This document shows positions 7,112 to 11,510 of a stretch of 11,510 nucleotides of DNA, in pieces. The stretch is taken from contig CADCOU010000103.1 in the NCBI GenBank assembly GCA_902803155.1, positions 1 through 11,510 of the forward strand, read 5' to 3'. This DNA is from an uncultured Lachnospiraceae bacterium. GTDB lineage: Bacteria; Bacillota; Clostridia; Lachnospirales; Lachnospiraceae. The notes under the pieces were generated by a model. It was not told where the DNA came from. It saw only the letters and a list, made by a program, of their open reading frames with translations, and ran no database searches. The stretch's first letter is position 1. Every line of letters begins with the position of its first letter. The translations under genes and the position numbers were made by a program.

Positions 7112-7786
7112 GTGAGCACAGGCGGGATTGAATTGAACGGTATGGTGCTGAAGACCGCACCGGCCGGGGAGTATGACAGGCGGATCGTCCTGCTGACCAG
7201 AGAGCGCGGAAAAATCACTGCCTTTGCGAGGGGAGCCCGCAAACCGGGAAGTGCACTGCTTGCCGCAACGGTACCTTTTGCGTTCGGGACCTTCCGCGTC
7301 TACGAGGGGAAGTCTGCCTATACCTGTGTATCGGCAGTGATCAGCAATTATTTTGAAGGGTTGAAAACGGACTACATAGGGGCCTGCTACGGGGCTTACT
7401 TCATGGAGTTTGCGGATTACTACGCACAGGAGAACCTGGACGGGACCGACATGCTGAACCTTCTCTATGCGGCCCTGCTGATGCTTGAGCGGAAGGAGAT
7501 TCCGGACAGACTGGTACGGTATGCGTTTGAAGTGCGCCTGATGGTGCTGGGCGGGGAATTCCCGATGGATGTGACACAGGATGAGAACCTGCTGAAAGCA
7601 TCAAGGCAGGCCTTTTACCATATGATCACAGCGCCGGTCGGGAGACTGTTTTCCTTCCAGATATCAGATGAAGCCATGGAAGAGATCGCGATCAGGCAGG
7701 ATAAGATACGGGGCAGGTTTGTGGACCGTTCTTTCAGAAGCCTGGAGGTTCTGGACACACTGCTGCAGATTCAGTATAATCATTAG
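7112..7786 (+). CDS. recO: DNA repair protein RecO
   Basis: RecO works with RecR (RecFOR pathway) to load RecA on SSB-coated single-stranded DNA and also anneals DNA strands. The 224-residue product begins with the OB-fold domain: ELNGMVLKTAPAGEYDRRIVLL, then RGKITAFARGARKPGS and a strand-rich part to about residue 80. An all-helical C-terminal domain follows, ending in the typical FRSLEVLDTLL. Translation is predicted from GTG 7112. The protein is at the short end of the family, and the four-Cys zinc motif seen in many RecO proteins is absent: the region after VRLMVLGGEFP has no cysteine. As far as I recall, some clostridial RecO proteins also lack it, so I do not take this as a defect. It starts 16 bases after era; the next gene follows after 55 bases. 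Confidence 0.92.
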   Translation: MSTGGIELNGMVLKTAPAGEYDRRIVLLTRERGKITAFARGARKPGSALLAATVPFAFGTFRVYEGKSAYTCVSAVISNYFEGLKTDYIGACYGAYFMEFADYYAQENLDGTDMLNLLYAALLMLERKEIPDRLVRYAFEVRLMVLGGEFPMDVTQDENLLKASRQAFYHMITAPVGRLFSFQISDEAMEEIAIRQDKIRGRFVDRSFRSLEVLDTLLQIQYNH

Positions 7787-7841
7787 TTGTGAGTCACCCG
7801 AAGGCATTGAGAGACACCGGAGTGCAGGAGAGGTCGGCAGT

Positions 7842-8606
7842 ATGAAAAAAAGCAGTTTCGCTATGGCAGCAGCGGTATCGGCCGCACTTCTGCTTACAGG
7901 CTGCAGCATGCTTGACCAGGTGATCGGGGTGGACAGCTGGAAGGAATGGACTCCCTCCCGGACTTCCCTGCAGGTGTACGGAGACGGTACGGTTACGGAG
8001 ACGATCTTTGACAGGCTGGACCAGGACTGGTATACGGGCGATGAACTCCAGGATATGATCGCTCGTTCCATGAATGAATATAACGCCGAAAACGGGGCGG
8101 GTTCGCTCAATGTCACGGAGTACAGCGATGAGGGCGGAGAAGTCCGCGTGAAACTGGTGTATAAGACACCGGAAGACTATGTCCGCTACAACAATGTCGT
8201 TTTCTTCAGCGGTTCCATGCTGGAGGCGGAGATGGAGGGGTATCTTTTTACCGGACCGTTCAGCAGCGTCGAGGGGTCGGAGATCATGGCAAAGGATCTG
8301 GATGCTTCCGAACCGCTTGCGCACAAAGAGTACAGTGTAGTCGTATCAGACGGGCTGCACGCTGTACAGGTTCCGGGCAAGATCCGGTATGTCAGCTCGA
8401 ACGGAACGGTCATCAACAGTCATGCGGCCGCCCCTGCGGGCATTTCCGCAGATACTGAGACCGAAGGAGACACAGTTTATCTTACAGGTGATCCGGGGAA
8501 TGGAAGCGAGGTGTCCGACAGGGAACTGGACGCGTCCCTTCTCTATATCATATATGAAAAAGATCAGGATGCCGATCTTCTGCCGTCGGAACTGCAGAAG
8601 GAATAG
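7842..8606 (+). CDS. predicted lipoprotein of unknown function
   Basis: I do not recognise a domain in this 254-residue protein. The N-terminus MKKSSFAMAAAVSAALLLTGCS is a lipoprotein signal with lipobox LLTGC, lipidated at Cys21, so the mature protein should sit on the outer face of the membrane. The mature part is acidic and looks like a soluble alpha/beta protein. It includes a SLQVYGDGTVTETIFD strand pair (about 42-57), a helix around DELQDMIARSMNEY, and GEVRVKLVYKTPEDYVRYNN (about 98-117). A region near PGKIRYVSSNGTVINSH (about 178-194) precedes a Gly/Ser/Asp-rich tail. No catalytic motif is evident. ATG 7842 has AGGAGAGG (7826-7833) eight bases upstream; the frame extends back into recO but without the lipoprotein signal. 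It lies between recO and glyQS with 55- and 50-base gaps and no visible promoter or terminator, so it is probably cotranscribed with these housekeeping genes. Confidence 0.88.
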   Translation: MKKSSFAMAAAVSAALLLTGCSMLDQVIGVDSWKEWTPSRTSLQVYGDGTVTETIFDRLDQDWYTGDELQDMIARSMNEYNAENGAGSLNVTEYSDEGGEVRVKLVYKTPEDYVRYNNVVFFSGSMLEAEMEGYLFTGPFSSVEGSEIMAKDLDASEPLAHKEYSVVVSDGLHAVQVPGKIRYVSSNGTVINSHAAAPAGISADTETEGDTVYLTGDPGNGSEVSDRELDASLLYIIYEKDQDADLLPSELQKE

Positions 8607-8656
8607 GGAACCGGTTATTTCAGATCCCATGGCACCAGGACAGGAGGAGCAGTATT

Positions 8657-10051
8657 ATGGAAAAATCAATGGAGAAAATAGTTGCGCTCGCAAAGAACAG
8701 GGGGTTTGTATACCCGGGTTCCGAGATCTACGGCGGACTGGCAAACACATGGGATTACGGCAATCTCGGTGTGGAACTGAAGAACAATGTCAAGAGGGCG
8801 TGGTGGCAGAAATTCGTCCAGGAGAGTCCGTACAATGTCGGAGTTGACTGTGCGATCCTGATGAACACACAGACCTGGGTCGCTTCCGGACATGTAGGCG
8901 GCTTTTCTGATCCGCTGATGGACTGCAGGGAGTGCCATGAGAGATTCCGCGCGGATCAGCTGATTGAGAACTTCTGCAAAGAGAAGGGGATCACGCTGGA
9001 TAAGAGCGTGGACGCGATGAGCCATGAGGAGATGAAGGCGTTTGTCGATGACAACAACATCCCCTGCCCGTCCTGCGGCAAGCATAACTTTACTGATATC
9101 CGTCAGTTCAACCTGATGTTCAAGACCTTCCAGGGCGTCACCGAAGACGCGAAGAACACGGTGTATCTCCGTCCGGAGACCGCGCAGGGTATCTTCGTAA
9201 ACTTCAAGAATGTCCAGAGAACCTCCAGAAAGAAGGTTCCGTTCGGCATCGGCCAGATCGGAAAATCATTCCGGAATGAGATCACGCCGGGCAACTTTAC
9301 GTTCCGTACCCGTGAGTTTGAGCAGATGGAACTGGAATTCTTCTGCAAACCGGGAACTGATCTGGAGTGGTTCGACTACTGGAGAACTTTCTGCAGGAAC
9401 TGGCTGCTGTCTCTCGGTATCAAGGAGGAGGAACTCAGGGCCCGTGACCACGATCCGGCAGAGCTTGCGTTCTATTCCAAGGGAACGACTGACCTGGAAT
9501 TCCTGTTCCCGTTCGGATGGGGCGAACTGTGGGGCATCGCAGACCGTACCGACTATGACCTGACGCAGCACCAGAACACTTCCGGCCAGGATATGAGTTA
9601 TTTCGACGACACTTCCAACGAGAAGTATATCCCCTATGTCATCGAACCGTCGCTCGGCGCTGACCGTGTGGTGCTTGCTTTCCTCTGCGCAGCATATGAT
9701 GAGGAAGTCCTGGATGCGGAGAAGAATGACGTCCGCACCGTCATGCGCTTCCATCCGGCTCTCGCCCCGGTCAAGATCGGCGTGCTGCCGCTCTCCAAGA
9801 AGCTCTCCGAGCCGGCAGAGAAGATCTGGGCGCAGCTGTCAAAGAAGTACAACTGTGAGTTTGACGACAGAGGCGCGATCGGTAAGCGATACAGAAGAGA
9901 GGACGAGATCGGTACGCCGTACTGTGTCACCTACGACTTTGATTCCGAGACCGACGGCTGCGTAACGATCCGTGAGCGCGATTCCATGGAACAGGTACGC
10001 GTGAAGATCGATGAACTGGATGCGTGGTTTGACGGTAAGTTCAGTTTCTGA
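8657..10051 (+). CDS. glyQS: glycyl-tRNA synthetase, single-chain alpha2 type
   Basis: This 464-residue class II enzyme charges tRNA-Gly with glycine using ATP, and is the single-chain (homodimeric) form rather than the GlyQ/GlyS alpha2beta2 form. The N-terminus NRGFVYPGSEIYGGLANTWDYG and the WVASGHVGGFSDP motif (74-86) are diagnostic. A zinc site is formed by C90-x2-C93 and C137-x2-C140. YLRPETAQGIF (170-180) precedes motif 2, seen as RNEITPG and FRTREFEQMELEFF (206-229). Motif 3 is PYVIEPSLGADR (326-337). The C-terminal anticodon-binding domain starts near 365 (APVKIGVLPL) and includes the GKRYRREDEIGTPYCVT block. ATG 8657 has AGGAGG (8642-8647) nine bases upstream; Met5 is a less likely second start. 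The 50-base gap to the lipoprotein gene is too short for the T-box leader often found before glyQS in Bacillota. It appears to be the last gene of the operon, followed by a terminator. Codon choice looks like that of a highly expressed gene. Confidence 0.97.
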   Translation: MEKSMEKIVALAKNRGFVYPGSEIYGGLANTWDYGNLGVELKNNVKRAWWQKFVQESPYNVGVDCAILMNTQTWVASGHVGGFSDPLMDCRECHERFRADQLIENFCKEKGITLDKSVDAMSHEEMKAFVDDNNIPCPSCGKHNFTDIRQFNLMFKTFQGVTEDAKNTVYLRPETAQGIFVNFKNVQRTSRKKVPFGIGQIGKSFRNEITPGNFTFRTREFEQMELEFFCKPGTDLEWFDYWRTFCRNWLLSLGIKEEELRARDHDPAELAFYSKGTTDLEFLFPFGWGELWGIADRTDYDLTQHQNTSGQDMSYFDDTSNEKYIPYVIEPSLGADRVVLAFLCAAYDEEVLDAEKNDVRTVMRFHPALAPVKIGVLPLSKKLSEPAEKIWAQLSKKYNCEFDDRGAIGKRYRREDEIGTPYCVTYDFDSETDGCVTIRERDSMEQVRVKIDELDAWFDGKFSF

Positions 10052-10089
10052 GTATAAACAGAACAGGGAAAATGAATAGATAAGATGAT

Positions 10090-10129
10090 GATCCCGGGAG
10101 ACCTCAGAAGGTACTCCCGGGATTATTTC
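10090..10129 (+). terminator. intrinsic terminator after glyQS
   Basis: ATCCCGGGAG (10091-10100) pairs perfectly with CTCCCGGGAT (10114-10123). The stem extends inward with ACCT (10101-10104) against AGGT (10109-10112) past one bulged A, around a CAGA loop. The following TTATTT (10123-10128) is only a short T tract, so termination may be incomplete. It lies about 40 bases after the glyQS stop and fits the end of the operon. Confidence 0.75.
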
Positions 10130-10238
10130 CGGAGAAAATGTCTGAGGTTGCAGCCTGGTCCGGGAAACCGTGTGCAGCGGGATGAATAAAACTCCGATCA
10201 CAATGTCCGGGGAGCCGGAGAACACGCAGACTGAGTTA

Positions 10239-10267
10239 TAGACAAATAAAGACCGAATCGATATAAT
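10239..10267 (+). promoter_or_regulatory. near-consensus sigma-A promoter of ppdK
   Basis: The -35 is TAGACA (10239-10244, 5/6 to TTGACA), the -10 is a perfect TATAAT (10262-10267), and the spacer is exactly 17 bases. The surroundings are A/T-rich. Transcription would begin near 10274, leaving a leader of about 58 bases. This suggests strong constitutive expression. Confidence 0.88.
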
Positions 10268-10277
10268 ATATTAGTTA

Positions 10278-10301
10278 AAGAATCTTAGTATGAAGATCCT
10301 T
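10278..10301 (+). other. possible stem-loop in the ppdK leader
   Basis: AAGAATCTT (10278-10286) and AAGATCCTT (10293-10301) can pair at 8 of 9 positions around a 6-base loop. The loop contains an in-frame ATG (10290) that has no good ribosome binding site. The stem is A/T-rich and weak, so its importance is uncertain. Confidence 0.3.
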
Positions 10302-10318
10302 AAAAACAGCACACTTAC

Positions 10319-10324
10319 AGGAGG
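10319..10324 (+). promoter_or_regulatory. ribosome binding site deciding the ppdK start
   Basis: A perfect AGGAGG lies seven bases before ATG 10332. The upstream in-frame ATG at 10290 would add 14 residues (MKILKNSTLTGGIG) but has no comparable site, so 10332 is preferred. It gives MATKYVYMFTEGN, the usual PPDK N-terminus. Confidence 0.85.
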
Positions 10325-10331
10325 AATCGGT

Positions 10332-11510
10332 ATGGCAACAAAGTATGTTTACATGTTCACTGAGGGCAATGCAAGCATGCGGAACCTGCTTGGCGGAAAA
10401 GGCGCCGGACTGGCTGAAATGACAGGGCTCGGACTTCCGGTCCCGCAGGGTTTCACGATTACAACGGAAGCTTGCACCAAGTATTATGAAGACGGACGCC
10501 GCATCAACGATGAGATCATGGAGCAGATCTATGAAGGAATCGACAAGATGGAAGGGATTACCGGAAAGAAGTTCGGAGACCGGGAGAACCCGCTGCTTGT
10601 CTCCGTCCGCTCCGGTGCGCGCGCATCCATGCCGGGCATGATGGATACCATCCTGAACCTCGGACTGAACGAGGATGTTGTCAATACACTGTCCGAGAAG
10701 AGCGGAAACCCGCGCTGGGCATGGGACTGCTACCGCAGATTCATCCAGATGTTCTCTGATGTCGTCATGGAAGTCGGCAAGAAATACTTCGAAGAACTCA
10801 TCGATGCCATGAAGGCAAGGAAGGGCGTTACGCAGGACATCGAACTCGATGCGGATGACCTGAAGACCCTTGCAAACCAGTTCAAGGATGAATACAAGGC
10901 GAAACTCGGAAGGGACTTCCCGAACGATCCGAAAGAACAGCTGGTCGAGGCGATCAAAGCTGTCTTCCGTTCCTGGGACAACCCGCGTGCAAACGTCTAC
11001 CGCCGTGACAACGATATCCCGTATTCCTGGGGAACCGCTGTAAATGTACAGATGATGGCATTCGGAAACATGGGCGAGACTTCCGGGACCGGCGTTGCAT
11101 TTACCAGAGACCCGGCTACCGGCGAGAAGCACCTGATGGGCGAGTTCCTCCTGAACGCGCAGGGCGAGGATGTCGTCGCAGGTATCCGTACCCCGAATAA
11201 GATCGATCAGCTGAAGGATATGATGCCTGAGGTGTACGAGCAGTTCACGACCATCTGCAAGACTCTGGAAGATCATTACAGAGACATGCAGGATATGGAG
11301 TTTACGATCGAGGACAAGCATCTGTACATGCTCCAGACCAGAAACGGCAAGCGTACCGCCAAGGCTGCCCTGAAGATTGCATGCGACCTCGTGGACGAGG
11401 GCATGATTGATGAGAAGCAGGCCGTTCTCATGATCGATCCGAGAAATCTGGATACGCTGCTGCATCCGCAGTTTGACCCGGCTTACCTTGTACAGGCCAC
11501 CCCGATCGCG
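10332..11510 (+). CDS. ppdK: pyruvate, phosphate dikinase, N-terminal part (continues beyond the window)
   Basis: The first 393 codons of PPDK are visible, of about 875 in the family. The enzyme interconverts PEP + AMP + PPi and pyruvate + ATP + Pi in the cytoplasm; in anaerobes it can serve PPi-linked glycolysis or PEP synthesis. The visible part is the ATP-binding (ATP-grasp) domain. Its N-terminal block LLGGKGAGLAEMTGLGLPVP is at 19-38. SVRSGARASMPGMMDT, with the nucleotide-contacting arginines, is at 91-106. MGETSGTGVAFTRDP lies around 247-261, and the YMLQTRNGKRT block (LQTR at 334-337) ends the domain. The swivelling phosphohistidine domain and the C-terminal PEP/pyruvate barrel lie outside the window, so their integrity cannot be judged. 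It has its own strong promoter, and with PFOR at the other end of the window it marks an active pyruvate node. Confidence 0.97.
   Translation, partial: MATKYVYMFTEGNASMRNLLGGKGAGLAEMTGLGLPVPQGFTITTEACTKYYEDGRRINDEIMEQIYEGIDKMEGITGKKFGDRENPLLVSVRSGARASMPGMMDTILNLGLNEDVVNTLSEKSGNPRWAWDCYRRFIQMFSDVVMEVGKKYFEELIDAMKARKGVTQDIELDADDLKTLANQFKDEYKAKLGRDFPNDPKEQLVEAIKAVFRSWDNPRANVYRRDNDIPYSWGTAVNVQMMAFGNMGETSGTGVAFTRDPATGEKHLMGEFLLNAQGEDVVAGIRTPNKIDQLKDMMPEVYEQFTTICKTLEDHYRDMQDMEFTIEDKHLYMLQTRNGKRTAKAALKIACDLVDEGMIDEKQAVLMIDPRNLDTLLHPQFDPAYLVQATPIA

Noticed and set aside
7668..7841. Upstream extension of the lipoprotein frame into recO.
   Set aside because: ATG 7842 has a good ribosome site and begins a canonical lipoprotein signal peptide; the extension would bury the signal and overlap recO.
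8630..8636. TGGCACC before glyQS, resembling the TGGNACC core of a T-box.
   Set aside because: A glycine T-box would be expected to carry TGGA to pair with the tRNA-Gly 3' end, the flanking 14-base consensus is absent, and there is no room for the stems or terminator.
10138..10185. A 15-codon frame between the glyQS terminator and the ppdK promoter.
   Set aside because: It is short, has only GGAG at poor spacing, lies upstream of the ppdK promoter and shows no coding signal. Apart from the terminator and promoter I see nothing else in this 280-base gap.
10275..11465. A 396-codon open frame on the minus strand, opposite ppdK.
   Set aside because: It lies entirely against a strongly recognised, well-promoted ppdK gene, its translation resembles no known family, and long antisense frames are a usual by-product of biased codon use in highly expressed genes. 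An AntiFam search would settle it.

Overview
The window looks like chromosomal DNA of an anaerobic Bacillota (Clostridia), most likely a Lachnospiraceae member of moderate GC content. The grounds are strong AGGAGG-type ribosome binding sites, sigma-A type promoters, pyruvate:ferredoxin oxidoreductase together with pyruvate phosphate dikinase, a single-chain glycyl-tRNA synthetase, a DUF1461/TIGR01906-type membrane protein and a bacterial M16C peptidase. All supported genes are on the + strand. I saw no tRNA, rRNA, CRISPR array, insertion sequence, prophage or attachment site.

Layout. (1) 1-480: the 3' end of a pyruvate:ferredoxin (flavodoxin) oxidoreductase gene, closed by a strong intrinsic terminator. 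(2) 629-2368: a monocistronic gene for a secreted protein I do not recognise. It has a signal peptide, a long stretch with 38 acidic and no basic residues, and a very basic, tyrosine-rich beta-type C-terminus. It is followed by two hairpins, the second a clear terminator. (3) 2409-10129: a probable six-gene operon with an extended -10 promoter and a folded leader. The order is a DUF1461-type membrane protein, an M16C zinc metallopeptidase, era, recO, an unknown lipoprotein and glyQS, with gaps of 16 to 55 bases and a terminator after glyQS. (4) 10239-11510: a near-consensus promoter and the first 393 codons of ppdK, which runs off the window.

How they fit. The operon mixes 30S ribosome maturation (Era), recombinational repair (RecO) and tRNA charging (GlyQS) with three envelope or proteolysis proteins whose link to these is unknown. 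PFOR and PPDK at the two ends both act at the pyruvate node: PPDK interconverts PEP and pyruvate, and PFOR converts pyruvate to acetyl-CoA and reduced ferredoxin. They are separate transcription units here.

Most of the window is ordinary core genome. I found no convincing new multi-gene system. The parts most worth a second look are the charge-polarised secreted protein, the uncharacterised lipoprotein between recO and glyQS, and the structured RNA leaders and 3' hairpins.
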